Shown in pieces: positions 16,335 through 24,309 of a stretch of DNA of 43,415 nucleotides. Within the stretch, counting starts at the first letter, position 1. The number at the start of each line of letters is the position of its first letter. The stretch is taken from the NCBI GenBank assembly GCA_015067525.1, contig SVMH01000013.1, forward strand, positions 1-43,415, read 5' to 3'. The translations under genes were made by a program, and so were the position numbers. Source of the stretch: Oscillospiraceae bacterium (GTDB taxonomy: Bacteria > Bacillota > Clostridia > Oscillospirales > Oscillospiraceae). The notes below the pieces were generated by a model. It saw only the letters and a program-made list of their open reading frames with translations. It was not told where the DNA came from and did no database searches.

Positions 16335-17992
16335 TGAACTTCCTTTCCGCGGCGCAGGGCCATCAGTTGGTGCAGGGCGTCGCTATGCAGGGCGAAGTGG
16401 TGGGCCTGCGCCTGATAGATGGCGTAGAGCTGATCGTATACGGCAGTGTGCCGGGCGTCGGGCGTGTAGGTGCGTACCGCGGGTGCAGCCATGGCCGCTG
16501 TAACCTGCGGCAGCGAGCCGTGGCAGCCGGCAGCGGCCGCAGCCAGAATGCCGGCGCCCAGCGCACAGGCCTGATCGCTGGCACAGACGCGGATGGGGCG
16601 GCCCAGCACGTCGGCGTAGATCTGCATCATCAGCTCATTTTTCTGGGCGATGCCGCCGCAGACCGTGTATTCCTCTGTCTCCAGACCGGCCTTGCGGTAG
16701 GTGTCAAAGATGAGGCGCACGCCGTAAGCGCAGCTCTCCAGCAGCGCGCGGTACAGCTCCTCAGGGCGGGTGCGCAGGGTGAGACCCAGGATCACGCCGC
16801 TTAAATCGTCATCCACAAAGGGGGAGCGCTGGCCGTTCCACCAGTCCAGCGCCACAAGACCGCTGCAGCCGGGGGTGAGTGCCGCTGCCTTTCGGGTCAG
16901 CAGCTGGTGGATGCTGATGCCGCATTCGGCGGCTTCGGCCATGTCGTCAGCGCCCACGCAGCGGCGCACGAACCAGTCGAACATGTCACCCACACAGGGC
17001 TGGCCGGATTCATAGGCGTACAGATCCGGCAGAATGGAGTCTTTGGCGTAGCCGCAGATGCCGCTGACGGAAACGTCTGCTCCGTCCACCAGCAGCTGGC
17101 AAGAGGAGGTGCCCGTAATGATCACGGCCTGCCCCGGACGGTTCACACCGGCGCCCAGCACGGCGGCGTGGGCGTCCACGATGCCGACGGCTACCACGGT
17201 GTCGGGGGATAAGCCCATCCGGCCGGCCCACTGTTCCGTCAGCGTGCCGGCACTTTCCCACGGCGGCAGGATCTCGCCCCGCAGGGCGCGGCGGCACAGG
17301 TCGGGGAAGTCGGGGTGCAGGGCGCGCAGGAAGGCATCAGAAGGACAGCTGCCGTCCTCAGCCCAGAACTGCTTGAATCCGGCGGCACAGCTGTTGCGAT
17401 GCAGCTTGCCTGTCAGCTGCCACAAAAGCCAGTCGCCCGCCTCCAGAAAGACGTCGGCCCGCTGCGCCAGCTCCGGATCCTCCTCCAGGATCTGCAGCAG
17501 TTTGGGATAGGTCCATTCCGAGGACACGCGGCCGCCGTAGCGGGGCAGGAACGGCTCGTTCATCTGCCGCGCCAGCGCTTCGATGCGCCCGGCGCAGCTC
17601 TGGGCGGCGTGATGCTTCCACAGCTTGAGGTAGGCGTGGGGACGGTCCGCCAGACCCGGCAGATCGCACAGCGGCACACCGGCGCCGTCTGTGGGCAGCA
17701 CGGTGGCGGCCGTCACATCCCAGCCGATGGCCGCGATATCCTCCGGCGCAAGACCGCTTTGGGCCATGGCGCCGCGGACGGCTTCGGTCAGGGAGTCCAG
17801 ATAATCCTGTGGGACCTGCAGCGCCCACTGGGGCGGCAGCGCCGTGCCGCAGGGCAGGTTTTCACTCAATACGCCGTGGGCGTAAGCGCTCTCGGCCGAG
17901 GCAAGGATCCGTCCGTCACGGCTGTCGGCCACAACGGCGCGGGCCGACAGTGTGCCGAAGTCCACACCGATGGTATAGTTTCCGCGGAGCAT
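16331..17992 (-). CDS. FGGY-family carbohydrate kinase, ribulokinase-like
   Basis: This is a 553-residue sugar kinase of the ASKHA fold, close in length and pattern to AraB ribulokinases, which phosphorylate L-ribulose with ATP. The N-terminal phosphate loop is IGVDFGTLSARAVV; later motifs include YPKLLQIL, ITGTSSCQLL, LVALDWWNGQRSP and the FGGY C-terminal signature region CGGIAQKNELMMQIYADVLG. AAGGAGGTGG precedes the ATG. HAD phosphatase and DUF6054-like genes follow in the same operon. No isomerase or epimerase (araA, araD) is in the window, so the sugar could be L-ribulose or a related ketose. Confidence 0.87.
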   Translation of the reverse strand: MLRGNYTIGVDFGTLSARAVVADSRDGRILASAESAYAHGVLSENLPCGTALPPQWALQVPQDYLDSLTEAVRGAMAQSGLAPEDIAAIGWDVTAATVLPTDGAGVPLCDLPGLADRPHAYLKLWKHHAAQSCAGRIEALARQMNEPFLPRYGGRVSSEWTYPKLLQILEEDPELAQRADVFLEAGDWLLWQLTGKLHRNSCAAGFKQFWAEDGSCPSDAFLRALHPDFPDLCRRALRGEILPPWESAGTLTEQWAGRMGLSPDTVVAVGIVDAHAAVLGAGVNRPGQAVIITGTSSCQLLVDGADVSVSGICGYAKDSILPDLYAYESGQPCVGDMFDWFVRRCVGADDMAEAAECGISIHQLLTRKAAALTPGCSGLVALDWWNGQRSPFVDDDLSGVILGLTLRTRPEELYRALLESCAYGVRLIFDTYRKAGLETEEYTVCGGIAQKNELMMQIYADVLGRPIRVCASDQACALGAGILAAAAAGCHGSLPQVTAAMAAPAVRTYTPDARHTAVYDQLYAIYQAQAHHFALHSDALHQLMALRRGKEVQ

Positions 17993-18020
17993 AGAGCCAC
18001 CTCCTTGTTGTTCTACCTAT

Positions 18021-18049
18021 AGCATACGACCAAATATGCGCAAATGCAA
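18021..18049 (-). promoter_or_regulatory. Candidate promoter of the ribulokinase-like operon
   Basis: On the minus strand TTGCAT (18044-18049), a 17-bp spacer and TATGCT (18021-18026) are present. A GCATA...TATGC inverted repeat (18022-18039) overlaps the -10 and could be an operator. Confidence 0.6.
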
Positions 18050-18152
18050 AACCTTTTTGCCCTCGGCGGCCTTTTTGGCAACTGCGCACGGCGCGCGGGC
18101 GCGGGGATGGCGCGCATTTCGGTTTTCACCTGCTTTTTTGCGCCATTGTCCA

Positions 18153-18181
18153 TTGACGGGCGGCGGCAAACGTGCCATACT
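18153..18181 (+). promoter_or_regulatory. Promoter of M81 gene copy 1
   Basis: TTGACG (18153-18158), a 17-bp spacer and CATACT (18176-18181). The -10 and the next 20 bases are nearly identical to those before copy 2. Confidence 0.8.
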
Positions 18182-18194
18182 GATGCCAGAATCC

Positions 18195-18210
18195 GGCGCC
18201 GGCAGGCGCC
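18195..18210 (+). promoter_or_regulatory. Leader hairpin of M81 copy 1
   Basis: GGCGCC (18195-18200) and GGCGCC (18205-18210) can pair across GGCA. The hairpin starts 19 bases after the start of the -10, the same position as a GCGC stem before copy 2, and ends 13 bases before the AAGGAG ribosome site. Confidence 0.45.
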
Positions 18211-18234
18211 CGTGTGAAAAAAGGAGCAACGACC

Positions 18235-19746
18235 ATGGAACAGCGCATCTTTCTTTGCGGCATTCAGCAGGAGACCGCGTCTTTCAACCCCAATCTGACC
18301 CCTCTGGAGGAGTTTATCGGTAAGGGCTACGCGCAGGGTGAAGCTGTGGTGAACAATCACCGCGGCGTGAAGAGCTGCGGCGGCGGTATGGTCGCTGCTG
18401 CGGAGGAGAATGGCTATACCGTCGTTGGCGGCGTGGATATCGGCTGCCACAGCGGCGGTGCTGCCAAAGACGAAGTGGCTCAGTGGTTTTTGAGCCAGAC
18501 CCTGCCCATGCTGCGCGCGGCCATGCCCGTCAAGGCCGTGTTTGTGACGCTCCACGGCGCCACCCAGTCCGACGCATCCGACGATGTGTGCGGCGATGTG
18601 CTCACCGCCATCCGCGAAGTGGTGGGTGAGGAGGTAGTGATTGCCGCTTCCTGCGACCTGCACGGCAACGTGACCGAGCGCATGATGCGCGCCGCCGACT
18701 TTATCAGCGGCTATCAGACCTACCCCCATCTGGACTTTTTCTCCACCGGCTACCGTGTAGCCTCTCTGGCCATCCGCAAGCTGCAGGGCAAGCCCACCCG
18801 CATGGCGTGGACCACCGTACCCCAGACGGCGCCCGCCCACGGCTATACCACCACCGCCGGCGGATTGAAGAAGCTGATGGACCGCGCCCACGCGCTGGTC
18901 AAGGACGGCACCATTCTGGATTTCTCCATCTTCCAGGTCCAGCCCTGGCTGGATGTGTGCAAGAGCGGCTCCACCGTTCTGGTGGCCGCCGAGGATGAGG
19001 CCACCGCCAAGGCCGTGGCCGACGATCTGGCCGCTGAGGAGTTCTCCCTGCGCGAAGAACTGCAGGGACCCAGGCTGTGGACCATTGAAGAGGTGGTGCA
19101 GGCCGCCATTGACAACACCGAGGATAAGCCTGTGGTGCTGGTGGACAGCGCTGACTCTCTAGGCGCCGGCTCTTCTGCTGACAGCGCCGAGGTGCTGCGC
19201 TGGCTGCTGCCTCATCGCGATACGCTGCGCTCCGCCATCACGGTGACGGATCTGCCCGCCGTGGACAAGGCCTTTGCGCTGGGCGTGGGCGGCAAGGCCG
19301 ACTTCACGCTGGGCGCCACGGTGGCTCCCTCTCTCAGTTCCCCTGTGGAGGTGAAGGACTGCGTGGTCAGAAGCTTGCATAACGGCGACTTTATTCTCGA
19401 AGGTCCCGCCAGCCGCGGCAGCCAGACCAGCCTTGGCCGCACCGCCGTGCTGCAGGCCGGCCAGATCTTCATCGTGGTGTGCTCCTACTGCAGCAACAGC
19501 CGTGACCTGCAGGCTTACCGCGGTGTGGGCGTGGAGCCTACGCTGTGCCGTCTGGTCAACGTGAAGGCCTGCACCTCCTTCCACGCGGCCTATGACCCCA
19601 TCGCCGCGCAGACATGCAACACCATTACCCCCGGTGCCGCCGGTGTACAGCTGACCATTCTGCCCTTCAAGCGCATCCCCGCGCCCTTCTATCCCTTCCA
19701 GGAGACCACGCAGGATATGGTGCCTGCCGCCGTCTGCCTGCGCTAA
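18235..19746 (+). CDS. M81-family metallopeptidase (MlrC/microcystinase-like), copy 1
   Basis: M81 proteins are zinc enzymes named after MlrC, which cuts linearised microcystin peptides; roles in gut bacteria are unknown. The 503 residues show the N-terminal DUF1485-type domain and the C-terminal MlrC_C domain (about residues 300-490). Expected zinc ligands are present: E13 in QETASFNP, D141 and H143 in SCDLHGNV, and H165 in QTYPHLD, with the D-x-H to H spacing known for the family. There is no signal peptide. This copy has Gln at residue 11 where copies 2 and 3 have His. The ATG at 18235 follows AAAAAAGGAG. It is monocistronic, with its own promoter and terminator. Confidence 0.9.
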   Translation: MEQRIFLCGIQQETASFNPNLTPLEEFIGKGYAQGEAVVNNHRGVKSCGGGMVAAAEENGYTVVGGVDIGCHSGGAAKDEVAQWFLSQTLPMLRAAMPVKAVFVTLHGATQSDASDDVCGDVLTAIREVVGEEVVIAASCDLHGNVTERMMRAADFISGYQTYPHLDFFSTGYRVASLAIRKLQGKPTRMAWTTVPQTAPAHGYTTTAGGLKKLMDRAHALVKDGTILDFSIFQVQPWLDVCKSGSTVLVAAEDEATAKAVADDLAAEEFSLREELQGPRLWTIEEVVQAAIDNTEDKPVVLVDSADSLGAGSSADSAEVLRWLLPHRDTLRSAITVTDLPAVDKAFALGVGGKADFTLGATVAPSLSSPVEVKDCVVRSLHNGDFILEGPASRGSQTSLGRTAVLQAGQIFIVVCSYCSNSRDLQAYRGVGVEPTLCRLVNVKACTSFHAAYDPIAAQTCNTITPGAAGVQLTILPFKRIPAPFYPFQETTQDMVPAAVCLR

Positions 19747-19757
19747 AGCTTGCGTGC

Positions 19758-19791
19758 AAAGCCCCGCTTCTTTTCGGAAGCGGGGCTTTTT
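19758..19791 (+). terminator. Terminator of M81 copy 1
   Basis: AAAGCCCCGCTTC / GAAGCGGGGCTTT (19758-19770 and 19777-19789) with a T-run. The -35 of the copy 2 promoter starts about 4 bases after the T-run. Confidence 0.92.
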
Positions 19792-19794
19792 CCG

Positions 19795-19823
19795 TTGACG
19801 AAACGGGAAAAATGTGCCATACT
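19795..19823 (+). promoter_or_regulatory. Promoter of M81 gene copy 2
   Basis: TTGACG (19795-19800), a 17-bp spacer and CATACT (19818-19823). GTGCCATACTGAT and CCAGAAT are shared exactly with the copy 1 promoter. A GCGC stem (19838-19841 with 19848-19851) lies at the same distance downstream as the copy 1 hairpin. Confidence 0.8.
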
Positions 19824-19877
19824 GATTCCAGAATTTGGCGCGATCAAGCGCGTATATAAAAAGGAGCGGCACAGGAA

Positions 19878-21392
19878 ATGGAACAGCGTATTTTTCTTTG
19901 CGGTATTCATCAGGAGACGGCCTCTTTTAACCCGATCCCCAGCACGATGAAGGATTATACCAGCTATGTCTATCAGGCCAACGGCGAGGAACTGATCGCC
20001 CAGAACCGCGGCAAGCCCACCTGCCTTGGCGGCATGATCGATGTGGCTGAAAAGCACGGCTATGCCCTGTGCGGCAGCACCAATATGTTTGCCTGCAGCG
20101 GCGGTGCCGTGCAGCAGAGCGTGGTGGACGCGTTCCTGGCCCAGACGCTGGCCGATCTGAAGGCTGCCATGCCCGTGGGCGCGGTGCTGGTGTCCCTCCA
20201 CGGCGCCACCCAGTCCGACGCATCCGACGATGTGTGCGGCGATGTGCTCACCGCCATCCGTGAAGCGGTAGGCGAGAACGTGGTCATCGGCGCTTCCTGT
20301 GACCTCCACGGCAACGTGACAAAGCGTATGATGCAGGCCGCCGACTTCATCAGCGGCTATCAGACCTATCCCCATCTGGATATGTTCAATACCGGTGCCC
20401 GCGTCACCGAGCTGGCCATCCGCAAGATGGAGGGCAAGCCCACCCGTATGGCATGGACCACCGTGCCCCAGACGGCGCCCGCCCACGGCTACACCACCAA
20501 TGAGGGTGGCCTGAAGAAGCTGATGGACCGCGCCCACGCTCTGGTGGCCGACGGCACCATTCTGGATTTCACCATCTTCCAGGTCCAGCCCTGGCTGGAT
20601 GTGACCGTCAGCGGCTCCACCATTCTGGTGGCGGCTGAGGATGAGGCCGTGGCCAAGGCCGTGGCCGACGATTTCGCCGCTGAGGAGTTCTCCCTGCGCG
20701 AAGAGCTGCAGGGCCCCAAGCTGTGGACCATGGCCGAAACGGTGCAGGCCGCTCTGGATAATACCGAGGATAAGCCCGTGGTGCTGGTGGACTCTTCCGA
20801 CTCTCCCGGTGCCGGTTCCGCCGGTGACAGCGCCGCTGTTCTGGAATACCTGCTGCCCCATCGCGATGTGATGCGCGCCGCCGTGGCCGTGGCCGATGCC
20901 GCCGCCGTGGAAAAGGCCTACGCGCTGGGCGTGGGCGGTAAGGCCGACTTCACGCTGGGCGCCAGCATTTCCCCCACCCTCAGCTCCCCCGTGGAGGTGA
21001 AGGACTGCGTGGTCAAGAGCCTGCACCGCGGTGACTTCGTGCTGGAAGGCCCCGCCAGCCGCGGCGCCCGCGGCAACATGGGCCCCGCCGCTGTGCTGAT
21101 GGCCGGTCAGCTGATGATCCTGGTGTGCCACGACTGCAACAACTGCAAGGATCCCCAGTTCTACCGCAGCGTGGGTATCGAGCCCACTCTGTGCCGTCTG
21201 GTCAGCGTCAAGGCCTGCACCTCTTTCCGTGCCGCCTATGAGCCCTTCTCCGCCCAGATCTGCAACACCATCACCCCCGGTGCTGCCGGTGTGCAGCTGA
21301 CGATGCTGCCCTTCGCCCGCATCCCCGCACCCTTCTATCCCTTCCAGGAGACCACGCAGGATATGATCCCTGCCGCCGTGTGTCTGCGCTGA
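19878..21392 (+). CDS. M81-family metallopeptidase (MlrC/microcystinase-like), copy 2
   Basis: This 504-residue paralogue keeps all expected metal ligands: E13, D142, H144 and H166. It is closest to copy 1; the first ten residues MEQRIFLCGI and the block LHGATQSDASDDVCGDVLTA are identical. The differences cluster at residues 20-100, the likely substrate-facing part of the N-terminal domain, suggesting the copies differ in substrate rather than chemistry (inference). AAAAAGGAG precedes the ATG. It is monocistronic with its own promoter and terminator. No signal peptide is present. Confidence 0.9.
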   Translation: MEQRIFLCGIHQETASFNPIPSTMKDYTSYVYQANGEELIAQNRGKPTCLGGMIDVAEKHGYALCGSTNMFACSGGAVQQSVVDAFLAQTLADLKAAMPVGAVLVSLHGATQSDASDDVCGDVLTAIREAVGENVVIGASCDLHGNVTKRMMQAADFISGYQTYPHLDMFNTGARVTELAIRKMEGKPTRMAWTTVPQTAPAHGYTTNEGGLKKLMDRAHALVADGTILDFTIFQVQPWLDVTVSGSTILVAAEDEAVAKAVADDFAAEEFSLREELQGPKLWTMAETVQAALDNTEDKPVVLVDSSDSPGAGSAGDSAAVLEYLLPHRDVMRAAVAVADAAAVEKAYALGVGGKADFTLGASISPTLSSPVEVKDCVVKSLHRGDFVLEGPASRGARGNMGPAAVLMAGQLMILVCHDCNNCKDPQFYRSVGIEPTLCRLVSVKACTSFRAAYEPFSAQICNTITPGAAGVQLTMLPFARIPAPFYPFQETTQDMIPAAVCLR

Positions 21393-21402
21393 ATAAACAC
21401 AG

Positions 21403-21435
21403 AAAACCTGTCCGCCGCCGCGGACAGGTTTTTTC
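21403..21435 (+). terminator. Terminator of M81 copy 2
   Basis: AAAACCTGTCCG / CGGACAGGTTTT (21403-21414 and 21421-21432) followed by a T-run. Confidence 0.92.
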
Positions 21436-21456
21436 TTTGCACAAATGTGCTGACAC

Positions 21457-21485
21457 TTGCATATGTGGGCAGTTCATGGTACAAT
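21457..21485 (+). promoter_or_regulatory. Promoter of the alkaline phosphatase-yibE/F operon
   Basis: TTGCAT (21457-21462), a 17-bp spacer and TACAAT (21480-21485), about 50 bases before the start codon. No Pho-box-like direct repeat was recognised. Confidence 0.8.
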
Positions 21486-21536
21486 GCGCCCATAAAGACC
21501 CGCAGAAAAAGCGGAAATATGAAGGGAGACATGATT

Positions 21537-23039
21537 ATGAAAAAGATCGCTGCGTTTATCCTTTCGCTGTGCATGGTGCTGACGCTGCTGAGCGGCTGCG
21601 GCAGTTCCGGCAGTTCCGGCGGCGCTGTCAGTGAAAATGGCGAGTGGTCCGGCGCTGCGCCCAAGTATGTGTTTTTGTTCATCGGCGACGGCATGAGCTA
21701 TCCGCAGGTCCAGGTGGCCGCTGACTATCTGGGTGCTCTGGCGGACGAGGACTATGAACGTGCCCAGCCCAGCAAGAACAGCATCGGCCCCATTCTGGAC
21801 GGCCCGGAATACCTGAACTTCATGAACTTTGATGTGGCAGGCTCCGCTGTCAACTATGACAGCAACTCCTTTGCCCCCGACTCTGCCTCTTCGGCCACGG
21901 CCATTGCCACCGGCCACAAGACCTACTCCTCCTCGCTGAGCGTGGACGAGATGGGTACCACCAAGTATGAGACCATCGCTGAGAAGATCCATGCCCAGAC
22001 CGAGATGAAGGTGGGCATCGTCACCAGCGTGAACCTGAACCACGCTACCCCCGGCGCTTTCTACGCCCACCAGGCCAGCCGTTCCCAGTACTATGAGATC
22101 GGCAAGGAGCTGGTGAAATCCGGCTTTGACTATTTTGCCGGCGGTGAGTTCCTGAAGGTCACCGACCTGCACGAGCTGGCCCAGAAGGCCGGCTATAAGG
22201 TGGTTCGCACCCAGGCCGAAGCCGAGGCCCTCTCCTCCAAGGATGGGAAGGTCATCGTTATCGGTGAAAAGCTGGCTGACAGCAGCAGCCTCTCCTATGA
22301 GATCGACCGCGCCGAGGGCGAGTGGGCTCTGGCCGACTACGTGAAAAAGGGCATCGAGGTGCTGGACAATAAGAACGGCTTCTTCATGATGTGCGAAGGC
22401 GGCAAGATCGACTGGGCCTGCCACGCCAACGATGCCGTGACCGCCATGCACGATGTGCTGGCCCTGACCGACGCTGTTCAGGTGGCGGTGGACTTTGCTG
22501 CCAAGCATCCCCAGGAGACGCTGATCCTTGTCACCGGCGACCATGAGACCGGCGGCATGAGCATCGGCTTTGCCGGCACCGAGTACGACACCTATCTGAC
22601 GCTGCTGCAGAATCAGAAGCTCTCCTTTGAGCAGTTTGACGCCCTGTACGCCACCAAGTACAGCCGCAACACCCCCTTTGAAACGGCTCTGGCCGATATC
22701 GAGGAGTGCTTCGGCCTGACCGTGGATTCCAAGGGCAAGATGATGAAGCTCAACGGCTACGAGCAGGAAGTGCTGAAGACCGCCTTTGAAAAGACGGTGG
22801 GCACGCTGAAGGGCATGAGCGTACAGGAGTCCAATATCCTCTACGGTACTTATGAGCCCATCACGGTGGCTGTCACCCATATCCTCAACAACAAGGCCGG
22901 CCTGAGCTGGAGCTCCTTCTCCCACACCGGTCTGCCCGTGGCTGTCTTTGCCGACGGCGTGGGCGCCGAGCTCTTCGGCGGCTACTACGACAATACCGAG
23001 ATCTTCTACAAGCTGGCAGATCTCCTGAACGTGGAATAA
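21537..23039 (+). CDS. Alkaline phosphatase lipoprotein (PhoA family)
   Basis: This surface enzyme should hydrolyse phosphomonoesters outside the cell. The protein is about 500 residues, with signal MKKIAAFILSLCMVLTLLSGC (lipobox LSGC, C21) and a Gly/Ser linker. Metal and nucleophile motifs are FLFIGDGMS, PDSASSATAIATGHKT (nucleophile Ser after Asp), CEGGKIDWACHAND, VTGDHETGGM and FSHTGLPV. The ATG at 21537 is preferred over 21531 because GGGAG then lies 8 bases upstream and the product begins as a normal lipoprotein signal. The YibE/F gene follows 4 bases after the stop. It is placed between M81 copies 2 and 3. Confidence 0.93.
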   Translation: MKKIAAFILSLCMVLTLLSGCGSSGSSGGAVSENGEWSGAAPKYVFLFIGDGMSYPQVQVAADYLGALADEDYERAQPSKNSIGPILDGPEYLNFMNFDVAGSAVNYDSNSFAPDSASSATAIATGHKTYSSSLSVDEMGTTKYETIAEKIHAQTEMKVGIVTSVNLNHATPGAFYAHQASRSQYYEIGKELVKSGFDYFAGGEFLKVTDLHELAQKAGYKVVRTQAEAEALSSKDGKVIVIGEKLADSSSLSYEIDRAEGEWALADYVKKGIEVLDNKNGFFMMCEGGKIDWACHANDAVTAMHDVLALTDAVQVAVDFAAKHPQETLILVTGDHETGGMSIGFAGTEYDTYLTLLQNQKLSFEQFDALYATKYSRNTPFETALADIEECFGLTVDSKGKMMKLNGYEQEVLKTAFEKTVGTLKGMSVQESNILYGTYEPITVAVTHILNNKAGLSWSSFSHTGLPVAVFADGVGAELFGGYYDNTEIFYKLADLLNVE

Positions 23040-23043
23040 GACC

Positions 23044-24180
23044 GTGAAAGCCCTGAACCGGCGCGAAAAGCTGACCTACGGCGCGCCTGTATGGGTGTGC
23101 CTCGCCCTCATCGTGCTGCTGCTGATGCTGCCCACCGGGTTTGAAGACGCGGTGCAGTACCAGACGGCGGAGCGTTGCGTGGCGGAAGTCACCGCGGTGG
23201 ACAATTCCTTCATCAAGGATACCGGCCTTGTGCGCTCCGGCGACCAGATCTGCACGCTGCAGGTCGTCAGCGGCATGTTCCGCGGCCAGACCGTCACCGG
23301 CACTAACCTGCTGCGCGGCTCGCTGGCGGAGGATAAGATCTACGAGGTGGGCGACCGGGCGCTGGTGGTCATCAGCCACAGCGCGGGCGAGGTGATCGCC
23401 GTCACCATGACGGACCATTTCCGTTTGAACTGGGAAGTGGTGCTGGCGGTGCTGTTTGCCCTGCTGTTGGTGCTCTTTGCCGGCAAAACCGGCCTGCGCG
23501 CCCTGCTGAGCTTTGTGCTGACCGTTCTTATGCTGTGGAAGCTGCTGGTGCCGCTGTACCTCAAGGGCTGGAACCCCATCTGGATGGGATTGCTGGTGGC
23601 TCTGCTGCTGACGGTGCTGATCATCGCCATGGTCTACGGCTTTGACCGGCGCTGCGCCGCGGCGGTGTCGGGTTCTTTCCTCGGCATCGCGGTCACGGCA
23701 CTGCTGGGTATGGTGTTTACCGATGCCTTTCAGATCCACGGCGCGGTGATGGAGGCCTCCGAAAGCCTCCTGTACGCCGGTTTTGCCCATCTGAACCTGA
23801 CGCAGATCTTCATGGCCTCCATCTTCATCGGCGCCTCCGGCGCGGTGATGGACCTGAGCGTGGACATTACCTCCGCCGTGGCGGAAGTGGTGGAGAAAAA
23901 GCCGGACATCTCCGCGTGGGAAGCGGTGCGCTCGGGCATGAACGTGGGCCGTGCCGCCATGGGTACCATGACCACCACGCTGCTTCTGGCCTATTCCGGC
24001 GGCTACGTGTCGCTGCTGATGGTGTTTATGGCCCAGGGCACGCCGGTGAGCCACATCCTCAATTATAAGTATGTGGCAGCCGAGCTGGTGCATACGGTGG
24101 TGGGTTCCTTCGGCCTTGTGACGGTGGCGCCCTTCACGGCTCTGTGCGCCGGCTTCTGGCTGACGCGCAGCCGTAAATAA
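23044..24180 (+). CDS. YibE/F family multi-pass membrane protein
   Basis: The 378 residues have an N-terminal membrane helix (about 14-35), an extracellular beta domain (about 45-125, with EVTAVDNSFIKDTG and GDRALVV) and about seven further membrane helices. Conserved YibE/F segments include FIGASGAVMDLSVDITSAVA and GRAAMGTMTTTLLLAYSGGY. The biochemical role of the family is not established. The start is a GTG 4 bases after the alkaline phosphatase stop, with no good ribosome site, implying translational coupling. The pairing suggests a role with the phosphatase, for example in export or in handling its product, but this is inference. Confidence 0.9.
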   Translation: MKALNRREKLTYGAPVWVCLALIVLLLMLPTGFEDAVQYQTAERCVAEVTAVDNSFIKDTGLVRSGDQICTLQVVSGMFRGQTVTGTNLLRGSLAEDKIYEVGDRALVVISHSAGEVIAVTMTDHFRLNWEVVLAVLFALLLVLFAGKTGLRALLSFVLTVLMLWKLLVPLYLKGWNPIWMGLLVALLLTVLIIAMVYGFDRRCAAAVSGSFLGIAVTALLGMVFTDAFQIHGAVMEASESLLYAGFAHLNLTQIFMASIFIGASGAVMDLSVDITSAVAEVVEKKPDISAWEAVRSGMNVGRAAMGTMTTTLLLAYSGGYVSLLMVFMAQGTPVSHILNYKYVAAELVHTVVGSFGLVTVAPFTALCAGFWLTRSRK

Positions 24181-24194
24181 AATGTATGATCGGA

Positions 24195-24227
24195 AAGAGA
24201 CGTCCGCTTTGGCGGACGCCTCTTTTT
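24195..24227 (+). terminator. Terminator of the phosphatase-yibE/F operon
   Basis: A stem around CGTCCGC / GCGGACG (24201-24207 and 24212-24218), with flanking AGAG/CTCT pairs and one mismatch, is followed by TTTTT. The promoter of M81 copy 3 begins 3 bases later. Confidence 0.88.
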
Positions 24228-24229
24228 CG

Positions 24230-24258
24230 TTGACAAAAAAGAGGGGAGGGGGTATCCT
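24230..24258 (+). promoter_or_regulatory. Promoter of M81 gene copy 3
   Basis: TTGACA (24230-24235), a 17-bp purine-rich spacer and TATCCT (24253-24258). The sequence after the -10 is not like that of copies 1 and 2. Confidence 0.75.
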
Positions 24259-24309
24259 GTTGGCAAATACAAGTCCCCCTTTCGGCGGGCGGTAAAGGAG
24301 CGGTACAGC

